Notes: generated from the letters alone by a model not told the origin. A stretch of 64,000 bases of DNA from Paenibacillus_E sp964253085 (GCF_964253085.1 NZ_CAXUQH020000001.1:4464001-4528000); one strand, 5' to 3'; numbered from the stretch's first letter, positions 26,830-35,637 are shown. Made by a program: numbers and translations.

Positions 26830-26899
26830 AGGAGGGATCGAAGAATAAATCCAGTAATTGGACTGGATTTAGCAAAAACCGGTTGCCGTCTGCAAAGAT
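26830..26899 (+). pseudogene. relic of an IS110-family transposase start
   Basis: AGGAGG (26830-26835) is followed 9 nt later by ATA at 26845 and codons for NPVIGLDLAKTGCRLQRF. NPVIGLDLAK is the typical start of IS110 transposases, including the first catalytic Asp of the RuvC-like DEDD domain, and the ATA stands where the ATG should be. The frame merges into the 3' end of the CDGSH gene and nothing more of the transposase follows. A short match, but the position relative to the binding site supports it. Confidence 0.55.
26847..26870 (-). terminator. hairpin after the CDGSH gene
   Basis: AAATCCAGT and ACTGGATTT form a 9-bp perfect stem with a 6-nt loop, 30 nt after the CDGSH stop. On the minus strand it is followed only by ATTCTT. 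It lies inside the IS110 relic, so its role may be secondary. Confidence 0.4.
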
Positions 26900-27115
26900 T
26901 TACTCCTTCTTCGCTCTTGGCGTGCTTTCAAAGCTGATCGACTTGTGCGCGCCATCGCAGAACGGCTTGTTGCCCGATCCTCCGCACCGGCACAACGAGA
27001 ACGATTCTTTGTGCTCAAACGGGTTGCCTTCTGCGTCCACCAACTCGACTGTCCCATTCACCCGAAGCGATCCGTTGTCGTTCACTTTAATTGTTACTTT
27101 GATTTCGTCTGCCAT
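26900..27115 (-). CDS. CDGSH iron-sulfur domain protein
   Basis: 71 residues from the ATG at 27115 (GGAGG with an 8-nt spacer; the longer frame upstream has no binding site). The motif CRCGGSGNKPFCDGAH supplies three Cys and one His for a 2Fe-2S cluster of the mitoNEET type. It is cytosolic and probably a redox or Fe-S transfer protein. It stands alone; the 3' end abuts an IS110 relic. Confidence 0.93.
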   Translation of the reverse strand: MADEIKVTIKVNDNGSLRVNGTVELVDAEGNPFEHKESFSLCRCGGSGNKPFCDGAHKSISFESTPRAKKE

Positions 27116-27238
27116 TATTTTTACCTCCAATGTTCGATAAGTTAATATATATGTATATCCAGCGATCACCAGAAAAAGACGATCCAATCTTCACTTTTGG
27201 CAAATCGAAATAACTATCATGCCGATTCCTTAATAAAG

Positions 27239-27309
27239 AAAGCAGGCGCCGCTGCGCCTGCTTTCTTTGTCTCACTTAATGAAGCTATCGTTTCTCGTTA
27301 ACTTAATCT
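27239..27309 (+). repeat. intergenic repeat, copy 4 (hairpin plus conserved arm)
   Basis: AAAGCAGGCGC (27239-27249) pairs with GCGCCTGCTTT (27254-27264), followed by CTTAATGAAGCTATCG and TTTCTCGTTAACTTAATC. It is the clearest copy of the repeat. The hairpin could also terminate transcription. Confidence 0.5.
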
Positions 27310-27369
27310 ACCTTTAAAAATGCAAAGAGAAAGTTGACTGACTTCTTTTCGTCTGATTATACCTTGATT

Positions 27370-27398
27370 ACTTTAAAGTGCTTACATCACTTTAAAGT
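27370..27398. promoter_or_regulatory. two identical palindromes upstream of the SDR gene
   Basis: ACTTTAAAGT occurs at 27370-27379 and 27389-27398, each followed by GC. The repeats are 19 bp apart, close to two helical turns, so two dimers could bind the same face. They lie 76-104 nt before the start of the reductase gene. Likely an operator, perhaps for the HxlR protein encoded downstream. Confidence 0.5.
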
Positions 27399-27432
27399 GC
27401 GTACTTCCCAAGTATCGTTAGTTAATGCACAA

Positions 27433-27454
27433 TACTATTGTACAAAGAATAGTA
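27433..27454. promoter_or_regulatory. inverted repeat next to the SDR gene start
   Basis: TACTATT (27433-27439) and AATAGTA (27448-27454) form an inverted repeat with an 8-nt centre, just before the ribosome binding site. It could be an operator or an mRNA hairpin. Confidence 0.4.
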
Positions 27455-27473
27455 CAGAAGGAGCTGAAACACT

Positions 27474-28544
27474 ATGAATATTGAATCTACATCAACACGC
27501 AAAGTCGCCTTGGTCGTAGGCGCAAACGGTGTTATCGGTCGCAACCTCATCGATCACCTCATTACTCTCCCTGATTGGGACGTGATCGGCGTATCGCGTC
27601 GCGGCGGAGAATCTAGCAACCGTGTTCGATATGTGGCTGCGGATCTACTCAATATAGACGAGCTTCACGAGAAGCTAAGCCATTTAACTGAGGTAACACA
27701 TATTTTTTATGCTGCTTACCAAGATCGTCCAACTTGGGCCGAACTTGTTCCACCCAATCTCGCCATGTTAGTGAACATCGTAGAAGTGATTGAACCAATC
27801 GCGTCGGGCTTGAAACATGTCAGTTTGATGCAGGGATACAAGGTATACGGCGCTCATCTCGGCCCGTTCAAAACTCCGGCCCGTGAGACAGATGCTAACC
27901 ACATGCCTCCAGAGTTCAATATTGATCAGCAAGACTTCTTAGAACAACGGCAAAAAGGTAAGGCTTGGACTTGGTCGGCACTCCGTCCTTCTGTCGTCTG
28001 CGGCTTCTCGCTTGGAAATCCGATGAACCTCGCTATGGTCATAGCGATCTACGCCTCAATTTCCAAGGAACTTGGAATTCCTTTGCGTTTTCCAGGTAAG
28101 CCGGGAGCTTACAATAGCCTCTTGGAGATGACAGACGCTGGGCTTCTCGCAAAGGCAACAGTATGGGCGGCGACCGACGAGAGCTGTGCGAATCAGGCAT
28201 TCAACATTACGAACGGCGATCTGTTCCGTTGGAATGAGTTATGGCCAAAGATCGCTCACTACTTCGGTTTAGAGACGGCGCCTCCGCTGCAGATGTCACT
28301 GGACGTTGTCATGGCGGACAAGGAGCAGCTTTGGAACAAAATGGTCGAGAAGCATGGGCTTGCTCGGCATTCCTATAAAGACGTATCTTCATGGCCATTC
28401 GGTGATTTCGTGTTTGCATGGGATTACGACTTTTTTGCCGACGGAACTAAGGCTCGTCGCTTTGGTTTTCACGAATTCGTCGATACCGAAGCAATGTTTA
28501 TGAACATCTTCGACGACTTCCGCAAGCGTAAAGTCATCCCGTAA
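27474..28544 (+). CDS. SDR-family reductase, PRISE / progesterone 5-beta-reductase-like
   Basis: 356 residues; GGAG precedes the ATG. N-terminal NAD(P) motif GANGVIGRNL, then GVSRRGG and YVAADL. The segment LMQGYKVYGAHLGPFKTPARE carries the Tyr-Gly-Lys-type layout of PRISE enzymes, and RPSVVCGFSLGNPMNL follows. PRISE enzymes reduce activated C=C bonds of enones. It is convergent with an HxlR gene and preceded by candidate operators, which suggests a detoxification role under HxlR control. Confidence 0.88.
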   Translation: MNIESTSTRKVALVVGANGVIGRNLIDHLITLPDWDVIGVSRRGGESSNRVRYVAADLLNIDELHEKLSHLTEVTHIFYAAYQDRPTWAELVPPNLAMLVNIVEVIEPIASGLKHVSLMQGYKVYGAHLGPFKTPARETDANHMPPEFNIDQQDFLEQRQKGKAWTWSALRPSVVCGFSLGNPMNLAMVIAIYASISKELGIPLRFPGKPGAYNSLLEMTDAGLLAKATVWAATDESCANQAFNITNGDLFRWNELWPKIAHYFGLETAPPLQMSLDVVMADKEQLWNKMVEKHGLARHSYKDVSSWPFGDFVFAWDYDFFADGTKARRFGFHEFVDTEAMFMNIFDDFRKRKVIP

Positions 28545-28593
28545 ACTACCGTAAGAAATAAGAAAAGCCGACCTTGTATATTAGGGAGGCTTC

Positions 28594-28974
28594 TTAACTG
28601 TTTTTTACGGTTTTAAGCAGTGGATTAGCCAGAACGGTAGCCTTTCCCTCGTACTTTCTCTCTATATGCGAATCCCCCCACCGGCACATCAGATGTAGGA
28701 TTTCCTTTAGACTCCAGCCGTAGTCTGTCAACTCATACTCTACTTTCGGTGGTACCTGATTGTAAGAAATACGTAAGATGACGCCTTCTTCTTCAAGCTC
28801 CCGGAGGTGCTGCGTTAACATCTTTTGAGTAATTGCGGGAATCAAGCTTCTAAATTCATTATTACGTTTCTTACCGAATGTTAGATGAAAGAGAATAACG
28901 GGTTTCCATTTCCCTCCAATTACCTCCAAAGTTGCCTCTACTGCAGTGTTGTAAATCTTTTCAGTCTTTTTCAC
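28594..28974 (-). CDS. HxlR-family winged-helix regulator (second)
   Basis: 126 residues from the GTG at 28974 (AGGGGG 8 nt upstream). Core motifs: VEATLEVIGGKWKPVILFHL, ITQKMLTQHLRELEEEGVI and VEYELTDYGWSLKEIL. Related to the HxlR protein at 23.7 kb. It is convergent with the PRISE-like reductase gene. The inverted repeat TCGAA-TAT-TTCGA at 28991-29003, just upstream of its start, may be its own operator. Confidence 0.9.
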   Translation of the reverse strand: MKKTEKIYNTAVEATLEVIGGKWKPVILFHLTFGKKRNNEFRSLIPAITQKMLTQHLRELEEEGVILRISYNQVPPKVEYELTDYGWSLKEILHLMCRWGDSHIERKYEGKATVLANPLLKTVKNS

Positions 28975-29298
28975 TCAACTTGCCCCCTTTTCGAATATTT
29001 CGACACAGGTCATTGGTAAATCCTGATGAATTAGAGCCATTTAACAGCCGTATTAAACATTATAACTACAACCAAAATATAACGCTATCCGCCCTCTAGC
29101 TTCTATAATGTATTAATCCAAAGTCTCTTTCAAGTGAGAAAATCCTTATTCTCTGAGGGAGCTGAAATAAGGGCTGCCATACGGCAGCCCTTATTGATAT
29201 TGAACTATTGTTTCTAGTTAGCCGTCTATGCCCCTTACGGGGCACCACGGACAATAGTTGATTTTATTAAAGTTCAAATGATATCTTCGAATTTCTCT
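28975..29298. other. intergenic region with a repeat and two hairpins
   Basis: No gene seen. Holds the upstream region of the HxlR gene, the repeat at 29169-29250 and the downstream flank of the CehA-like gene. Confidence 0.5.
29169..29250 (+). repeat. intergenic repeat, copy 5 (two hairpins)
   Basis: AAGGGCTGCC (29169-29178) pairs with GGCAGCCCTT (29183-29192); next come GAACTATTGTTTCTAGTTAG and a second hairpin GCCCCTTACGGGGC followed by ACCACGG. It shares its arm with the other copies and its second hairpin layout with the copy at 25478. The first hairpin could also end transcription of the CehA-like gene. Confidence 0.5.
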
Positions 29299-30963
29299 TC
29301 ATTTAGCCTCAATAAATACAGGGTTGCTAATCGCTCTGAATTCCCTGCCTTTTTCTACAGTTACCACTATCCATTTCACTTTATCCACTGCAATGTCCGG
29401 AAACTGCATACTATAATCATAGACAATCTCCGCGCCTTGAGCCTCGCTCTCTGTGTCCACAAGTCGATTCGTAAGCGGAATGTACGTTCTTTTATCGCCA
29501 TTCGTGTACAAGCAAAGTCTGTCCAGTGGAACGTTGGACAAAATCGTAAAATCGGCGCTAACAGACGTCTTGTCCGTCACGAGCGTTTCCCCAGGGCCTT
29601 TGCCCTCCAAAGATACCCGAAGCAACGGACCGCTTGTTAAAAAGCAATGTCCTTTGCGCAGTGCGTCCAAAACCGATTCTACTGTCAACGCCTGCTCTGT
29701 ATGGATATACGTTTGAACGCAACCGCTTCCTAAGCGATTTTCTGCCCACTCCTCCATAATAGGCGTTGTTTCTTGGAGCACTTCTATGAGATAGCGAAGG
29801 ACATCCTGTCGCTCAATTGGTAGAGTGTCAACTATTTCACTACCTTGTGCGATCATCCACGGAAATTTTTCAAGCCTTCCGTGTAAGTCATCTGCCCATA
29901 TATTGTGGGTATCACTTCCACTAGTAGCTGCAACAAATCGCCCTTCTTCAAGTAACGACAACCAGAACATAAAGGCGTCATAGTTAGGCGTTCCTGGAAT
30001 CATCGGGTTGGATCCATTCCATACTTCAATCGTATCAAATATTTCTATCATATCTGCAAACTTCGGATCTAATGAAATCGCTGGATTCCTGTCACATGGA
30101 TGGTTGATTTGCGGAAGACCCCCGCTAGCTCTGATCTCTTCCGAAGTCCGAATATGTTCTTGGCGCAAATATTGTTCAGTGCGGTCTTCCTGTTTCGGTA
30201 TTTTATAAATAACGTCTGTATGTACACCTAACGACAGTACATGTCCATTGGTCGTAGATATCTCTTTAGACACAATTGGTAAAAACGTGTCGGTAGCCGT
30301 AGCGAGCCAATCTTGATGATTTTTAATATTGTGATGATCGCTTAACGCTCCATAATCAAGCCCTGCGGCTGACATTGAAAATGCTACTTGTTGCGGCGAC
30401 TCAATGACGTCATCCGTACCGCCGTGAAGAGGACTTGAGTAGACGCTATGATGATGCAAATCTCCAGCATACCAGCCTGCTTCTTTCCAATCCGCCATTT
30501 GTGGCAGGCAAATTTGGCAAGCAAACTCCTCATTAGCGTTAACGATTATTTCTTGCTTCACAATCTTGTAAGCAGGGCCTTTAGAAACTTCTAGCAAAAA
30601 ACGACCGTTATTTTCATTATTTAATGGAAGGGGCAAAGTAACGGTCCCACCCGGCAACGTATATTCAAGGATAAAATCAATTCTATTGTTTGCCTGATAG
30701 ATGGTTTCCATCGTTTCGTCAGCGAACATCGGAAACAGTTTTACTTGTGCGATCATTCCGTTACCCTTGATATCCGTTACGGTCAACTTGAGCGTCCCTT
30801 GGATTTGGGAAGTAGTCTCAGGTTGAAAAATGAATCCTCTATTGGTTAGTTCCCCTTCCAAAAACTGCAGAGCTTCTGCCAGAACTGGCGGCGAATAACG
30901 TGGCAAGCCATTTTCGTTTGACATAATGCTACTAGCTGCTTGTAAATACTTTTTCATGGCCAT
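29299..30963 (-). CDS. CehA/McbA-family PHP-type metallohydrolase
   Basis: 554 residues; AGGAGG is 10 nt before the ATG. The N-terminal ~150 residues are beta-rich. The PHP metal-binding core follows: GDLHHHSVYSSP, GALSDHHNIKNH and later SGSDTHNIW. Homologues hydrolyse carbamates or other esters, but most have no known substrate. No signal peptide, so it is cytosolic. It lies downstream of the ceramidase-like gene, after a terminator, and may have its own promoter. Confidence 0.85.
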   Translation of the reverse strand: MAMKKYLQAASSIMSNENGLPRYSPPVLAEALQFLEGELTNRGFIFQPETTSQIQGTLKLTVTDIKGNGMIAQVKLFPMFADETMETIYQANNRIDFILEYTLPGGTVTLPLPLNNENNGRFLLEVSKGPAYKIVKQEIIVNANEEFACQICLPQMADWKEAGWYAGDLHHHSVYSSPLHGGTDDVIESPQQVAFSMSAAGLDYGALSDHHNIKNHQDWLATATDTFLPIVSKEISTTNGHVLSLGVHTDVIYKIPKQEDRTEQYLRQEHIRTSEEIRASGGLPQINHPCDRNPAISLDPKFADMIEIFDTIEVWNGSNPMIPGTPNYDAFMFWLSLLEEGRFVAATSGSDTHNIWADDLHGRLEKFPWMIAQGSEIVDTLPIERQDVLRYLIEVLQETTPIMEEWAENRLGSGCVQTYIHTEQALTVESVLDALRKGHCFLTSGPLLRVSLEGKGPGETLVTDKTSVSADFTILSNVPLDRLCLYTNGDKRTYIPLTNRLVDTESEAQGAEIVYDYSMQFPDIAVDKVKWIVVTVEKGREFRAISNPVFIEAK

Positions 30964-31313
30964 ATGATGTTGTCCTCCTGCAATATATAATCAGATCTCT
31001 CCTTTGTCTAAAATTATAGACATTTTTTAAAAGATACCTCTATAAAAATATTAGTTTTTTTTATGATTTTATTTGACCTTTTCAAAATAACACCACACTC
31101 TCGCTATTTTATCAGGTATAAGTCCACGCTAAACTGTCCGTTACTTCAGCAAAATAGGGACCGTCAAACTGCATTGCAGCCTGCGATCCCTATTTACTGG
31201 TTCCTGATTTTGTTCATATACTTTATTTTCTCTGAACAACTTTAGCATATTTAAAACGGGTGCTCCCGCTTAAATGGCAGAAACACCCGTTAGACATTCA
31301 TCTGTAATCTAGA
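30964..31313. other. intergenic region with a large stem-loop
   Basis: No convincing gene; a 60-codon frame on the plus strand (31063-31245) has no binding site or recognisable motif. AAATAGGGA (31152-31160) and TCCCTATTT (31187-31195) close a stem-loop with an inner CTGCATTGCAG hairpin. The operon terminator is at 31255-31291. Confidence 0.5.
31255..31291 (-). terminator. terminator of the aminotransferase/ceramidase-like operon
   Basis: On the minus strand AACGGGTG and CACCCGTT form an 8-bp stem with a 21-nt loop, followed by TTAAATATG. It lies 22 nt after the stop of the ceramidase-like gene. Confidence 0.6.
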
Positions 31314-32597
31314 TTAGCCCAATAACTTCCGCAATGCTTCTTTCAACGTGGACTCTACAGCGCGATCGAAGCTTGCAGCCATCGCAAAATAGAACGTTGA
31401 TTCGTGACTCTCATATCCACCTTCATCCAGCTGCTGAGCGGTTGGAATGTAGCCGAACATGCCATTCGTGTACCCCATTGCCAGCATGTTCCCTTCTGAT
31501 ATCTGCTTGATAAATAGCCCATACTCGACAACGACTTCGGCATTCATGCCGATGAAGGAGAGATTATCTGCAAGCTTCAACACCGTTAACTCAAGTGGAA
31601 TACGAGGCGATAAGCTGTCCAATCGCGATAGCATGAGGCTGCTCCATTCACCAATAACACCCGGCAACAAGGCTGATTTCATAAGCCGCTCGCGCTCAGG
31701 AAGTTTAGCTAACGGCAGTTCAATCACAGACTTGCTCCATTGCAGCAGACAAGGTGCTACATGCCAGTGAGGTTTCTCTTGCGTTTCCATCACATAATTA
31801 GCAAACTCTTTCCCGATCTTCAGGACTACCTCATTATTTCCACGTATGACCTGATTGTCATCACCGGGGTTAATATCACCGCAAGTTCCCTGTAAGAAGG
31901 CAGCTATTACTCCTCCACCAACTGATTGCTCAACTATCTCCATGGCAACGCCTGGGTATTCAGATGACACGAAATTATCTCGCGTTATAACAGGATGACA
32001 AGCATAATGAACAAGTAGACCCTTTGTGCACCCATCCTCTGTGACAAAACGAACAACTCGCAGATCATGATCCACAGGTCCTGTTTCTGGTGGCGATTTC
32101 GCAACTCCGCGTCGATTGATGCCAAGAGGAGATACTCCAGTGACTTTCTCCATTCGAACAGGTTCTACTTGAAACATGGCTGCTTCAATGCCTTCTATAA
32201 GACGTGACTCAAGTGCATTTACATAGCTTTCATCCATGACACCTAAGTACGAAGTGAACAATCCACTCGTTTGGGGACCAGAATGCGTATGGGTTCCGTG
32301 AAGAAGAATAGCATCTTCCGCTATGCCGCAACGAGCATGAATCTGTTGCTTAAGTCCCGGAACTCGATCACTGCCCCACCAAAGCAAATCTGCAGAGATG
32401 AGTACTGCTTTAGATTCGTTTGAACCGTCATTGGTCACAAAGACAAAAATACGAGCAAACAAGGGATGCGAGACACCCTCGAACGCGCCAAGTTCGCTGC
32501 GAACAGCAAAGCCGGCGAGCGGCACTGGAGTAACAGGTGTAATATCAATTTTACTAACCCCTAATCGCATGATCGTCTTCGGTACTTTACTCGCCAT
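31314..32597 (-). CDS. neutral/alkaline ceramidase-like hydrolase (N-terminal domain only)
   Basis: 427 residues. It contains the metal and active-site layout of the neutral ceramidase family: GVSKIDITPVTPVPLAGF, ISADLLWW, HGTHTHSGPQ, a His in HYACHPVI and GTCGDINPG. No signal peptide, so it is probably cytosolic; true ceramidases are secreted and longer. Many bacterial members next to sugar genes have unknown substrates, possibly amide-linked sugars. It is last in the operon with two DegT aminotransferases and a deacetylase-fold protein. Confidence 0.85.
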   Translation of the reverse strand: MASKVPKTIMRLGVSKIDITPVTPVPLAGFAVRSELGAFEGVSHPLFARIFVFVTNDGSNESKAVLISADLLWWGSDRVPGLKQQIHARCGIAEDAILLHGTHTHSGPQTSGLFTSYLGVMDESYVNALESRLIEGIEAAMFQVEPVRMEKVTGVSPLGINRRGVAKSPPETGPVDHDLRVVRFVTEDGCTKGLLVHYACHPVITRDNFVSSEYPGVAMEIVEQSVGGGVIAAFLQGTCGDINPGDDNQVIRGNNEVVLKIGKEFANYVMETQEKPHWHVAPCLLQWSKSVIELPLAKLPERERLMKSALLPGVIGEWSSLMLSRLDSLSPRIPLELTVLKLADNLSFIGMNAEVVVEYGLFIKQISEGNMLAMGYTNGMFGYIPTAQQLDEGGYESHESTFYFAMAASFDRAVESTLKEALRKLLG

Positions 32598-32643
32598 ACC
32601 AACCTATCCTTTCCCTGTTCACGATCATCGTAAGCATTAGGAT

Positions 32644-33861
32644 CTAATACGATACAAGTACTTTTCGGATAGCCGAAGCAATGTCATACATCGCTTGCTC
32701 ATCAGCGAGCAGTACATTTTGCGCAAGCCATAGTACTTCTTTGTCACTTAGCCGTTCACTTACTGGACAATTATAAGACCTGTCTTCCCCCGTCAATGCT
32801 CGTGTAGCGTTCACAATCGCCTCGTTTCGATGAAGTGGGACATACCCAAAACTAATTGGAATGCCTTCGGCATTAACTTTGCGGATGAAGTCATTCTTGT
32901 CAATTAGATCAGTGACAGATGTATCTAGCTTGAACATGTAAAGGTGATTCGCATGCCGTGTGATACGTGGATCGGACTTCACAACGGTGATCCCATCAAT
33001 TTGGCCAAGCAGCCCAGTGAGCAGCTTTGCATTGGATTCTCTAAGCAGCATTTGCTCTTCCAAACGGCTCATTTGTGCAAGTGCGATTGCCGCTTGCAGC
33101 TCTGTCATTCGATAATTTTGCCCGATGCGATCATGCTGGTACCAAGCACCTGTTCGCGAGCGACCGACATTGCATAGCGACCAAGCGATTTCAGCTAACT
33201 CCGGATTGTTGGTGAGAATAATGCCTCCTTCACCGCTATTCAAGTTTTTGCTAGATTGCAAGCTGAACGTCCCAAGATCGCCGATCGCCCCTACACTTCG
33301 ACCTTCCCAGCTTGCTCCAACAGCTTGAGCAGCATCTTCGATCACTCGAAGCTTATGCACCGCAGCCACCTCGTTGATACGGCTCATGTTCGCTGGAGCA
33401 CCGGCTAAATGAACAGGAATAATTGCCTTCGTTCGCGAGGTAATGGCGCCCGCAACCTGATCTGGATCGAGTAGAAGTGTATCTTCTTCAATATCAACGA
33501 ACACTGGAATAGCTCCGAAAGCAAGCGCAGCTGCTGCCGTTGCAATAAACGTATATGGCGGTACGATAACCTCATCGCCTGGTTTAACTCCGGCTGCTTG
33601 CAGCGCGACTGTTATGGCAACAGTCCCGTTTACGACGCTGATCGCATGCGCCGCATCGTGAAGCTCCGCAAACCGACGCTCCATCTCAGGAAGCTTTGGG
33701 GTATACTCATGTGAATGTACGGTGCCCGTACCGCCCCATTTGCCCGAACGAATAACGTCAAGAATGAACTGTTCTTCCAATTGCCCGAAAATCGGCCAAG
33801 CCGGAAATCCATCCGTTCGAACGGGGACCCCACCTTCTACAGCAAGTGTCTGCTTCGCCAT
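32644..33861 (-). CDS. DegT/DnrJ/EryC1/StrS aminotransferase (second)
   Basis: 405 residues, PLP-dependent fold type I. The Schiff-base lysine is Lys205 in SSKNLNSGEGG. VIEDAAQAVG holds the pyridine-binding Asp, and GDEVIVPPYTF the phosphate region. Overall it resembles AHBA-synthase and cyclitol or sugar aminotransferases (VEGGVPVRT at the start). It would interconvert a keto-sugar or keto-cyclitol and its amino form. AGGTGAG precedes the ATG. It is 9 nt after the deacetylase-fold gene, so co-transcribed. Confidence 0.92.
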   Translation of the reverse strand: MAKQTLAVEGGVPVRTDGFPAWPIFGQLEEQFILDVIRSGKWGGTGTVHSHEYTPKLPEMERRFAELHDAAHAISVVNGTVAITVALQAAGVKPGDEVIVPPYTFIATAAAALAFGAIPVFVDIEEDTLLLDPDQVAGAITSRTKAIIPVHLAGAPANMSRINEVAAVHKLRVIEDAAQAVGASWEGRSVGAIGDLGTFSLQSSKNLNSGEGGIILTNNPELAEIAWSLCNVGRSRTGAWYQHDRIGQNYRMTELQAAIALAQMSRLEEQMLLRESNAKLLTGLLGQIDGITVVKSDPRITRHANHLYMFKLDTSVTDLIDKNDFIRKVNAEGIPISFGYVPLHRNEAIVNATRALTGEDRSYNCPVSERLSDKEVLWLAQNVLLADEQAMYDIASAIRKVLVSY

Positions 33862-33870
33862 GTTCTCACC

Positions 33871-35613
33871 TCACCCATTTCTAACTTTTGATTCTACTTT
33901 CGTATCCACAATGACTTTGCGGCACGGTATTCCAAATTGCTTCTCATGCCCCTTTTCCGGTTTAAAATCCTCTGTTGACGTCATTGGCACCCATATAACA
34001 AGCCCTTCCATGGCTTCGTTTGCCTCCAAATGAATACTTCCGTTGTCATCAAATCCCAGGATACGAACAGCTCTTCTTAAACGCGTCCAATCCTGAATTT
34101 CCTTTGACTTCCAGAATGTGAAGCCCATCTCTCTTGCTTTTGCTACGAGAATCCGAATGGCATTCCGAACTTCTTCCCTCGTATAAATGTGTATCTGATG
34201 GAATAGAAAATGAGCAATACCATTTACTTCCCGCGCTTGCTGTAGAAACGGCTCAATCACCTTATTGTCTGCAAGATGACCCAAATCCAGATCCTGCGTC
34301 AAAAATCCGATCTCTAACACCCGATATAGGCGATTCTTTTCGTCAAACAATGCAATTGGGAAATACGGATGACAGGTACCGAATAAGAATCCGACATTCC
34401 CCTTTTTACTCGGACCTCGTGTTTGGTCACTCGAAATATTATTCTTCTCCAGCCATTGGAATAGCTCGCCCCAACCTTCCACACGAGTGTAATGGTTTTT
34501 GTTGGTCGTTACGTGTTCCAAGCCTGTTGCATGCTTCAGCCAGCGAACCTGACGGTCAAACTCCTCTTCGTCCCAGAAACCATTGTCCTTCTCCAGCGAG
34601 TTATAGTGGAAGGCGAGTTCATGTCCTGCCTGCTTCACTTGTTCATAGATATGAGCACCATAGCCAGGTTCAATCATGCACCAAGTCGTTTGAATTTGGC
34701 ATTCCTCTAACAGCTCTAATGTCGCTACTGCATGCTCATCCTGATTGGAATCACTGTCATGGGAAATGGTCACAATTTGACGGATGCCATCTGGCCAATA
34801 TCCAGTGAATGGCAGCGTCATACCCTTATCAATCACACATTGCAGCACATGTCTGACTAAAACTTCTCTCCAATAATCGGCATAGGGCCATGGGAAATAA
34901 GGGATGCCAGTATCCGTTTCTACTCGGTCGAATTGCCAATCCAAGGCTATACGGTCATCTGCTTTTAAAATATCCTCATTGACGTTCGCGCTGCCATCAG
35001 CAGCCGGAACGCCATCGTCCAGAACAGGTCCCGTGCCTTGCTGCATGTGAACAACAGTTAGCGGGATGTTGACTGCCCAGCGATGAATGCTTCCCTGTCC
35101 GACATCAAAGGATTGAAGTGCAGGGCCCTTTTCTGGACCATCTGGACGTCCTTGTTTGATCGTACCAACAGGTCGGCAGGAAACTGGGATGGCGTCTCCC
35201 GAACTCGTATCGCCAGCTTCTATCCAGGGATTGGCGGACAGGAATCTAAGTAAGCCAGGTTGCCCCGAGCGAGTTGGCTCTATCTCCGCATAGCCGGTAC
35301 CTGTATCTCCCGTCTGGATGTATCCCAGTTGGAGAGCCATTGCGTTGATACCTGCGTACGAAATAAGAGTACCACCGTGCTCCACATACGACCACAAGAT
35401 AGAAGACTTCGCTCCGCTCTCTTGGGAACAAGCAACAATGAGAATATCAAACTCCTGCAGGCTCATCGCATCTAACTTAGAAATAGATGTATATGAAATG
35501 CCAGTATGCTGTAAAATTTCCTCTATATATTTCTCGAATACATTAAGTCCATATTTCCATTTGCGTGCAGCAGCTTCATGTTCAACGAGCACACCGACTT
35601 TGGCCATCTTCAT
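33871..35613 (-). CDS. large protein with amidotransferase-like N-terminus and polysaccharide-deacetylase-like core
   Basis: 580 residues; GGAGG precedes the ATG. Residues ~1-110 look like a ThuA/glutamine-amidotransferase-type alpha/beta domain (FDILIVACSQESG, HGGTLISYAG). Residues ~270-520 resemble a NodB-type barrel: VTISHDSDSNQDEH (metal and base Asp), TTWCMIEPGYG, HELAFHYNSLE, THGL-like and late FHQIHIYT. The activity is probably hydrolysis of an N-acyl or related group, but the exact reaction is unknown. No signal peptide. It sits between two aminotransferase genes in one operon. Confidence 0.7.
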   Translation of the reverse strand: MKMAKVGVLVEHEAAARKWKYGLNVFEKYIEEILQHTGISYTSISKLDAMSLQEFDILIVACSQESGAKSSILWSYVEHGGTLISYAGINAMALQLGYIQTGDTGTGYAEIEPTRSGQPGLLRFLSANPWIEAGDTSSGDAIPVSCRPVGTIKQGRPDGPEKGPALQSFDVGQGSIHRWAVNIPLTVVHMQQGTGPVLDDGVPAADGSANVNEDILKADDRIALDWQFDRVETDTGIPYFPWPYADYWREVLVRHVLQCVIDKGMTLPFTGYWPDGIRQIVTISHDSDSNQDEHAVATLELLEECQIQTTWCMIEPGYGAHIYEQVKQAGHELAFHYNSLEKDNGFWDEEEFDRQVRWLKHATGLEHVTTNKNHYTRVEGWGELFQWLEKNNISSDQTRGPSKKGNVGFLFGTCHPYFPIALFDEKNRLYRVLEIGFLTQDLDLGHLADNKVIEPFLQQAREVNGIAHFLFHQIHIYTREEVRNAIRILVAKAREMGFTFWKSKEIQDWTRLRRAVRILGFDDNGSIHLEANEAMEGLVIWVPMTSTEDFKPEKGHEKQFGIPCRKVIVDTKVESKVRNG

Positions 35614-35637
35614 TTCAATTCCTCCATCCGCTGTCGC

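Noticed and set aside
27370..27398. Possible CRISPR-like direct repeat
   Set aside because: Only two 10-bp copies, 19 bp apart; better explained as a tandem operator.
31063..31245. 60-codon frame in the 31.0-31.3 kb gap
   Set aside because: No ribosome binding site, overlaps a stem-loop, and no motif is visible.
34134..34808. 224-codon open frame on the plus strand
   Set aside because: It lies antisense to the deacetylase-like gene; composition is that of a mirrored coding frame.
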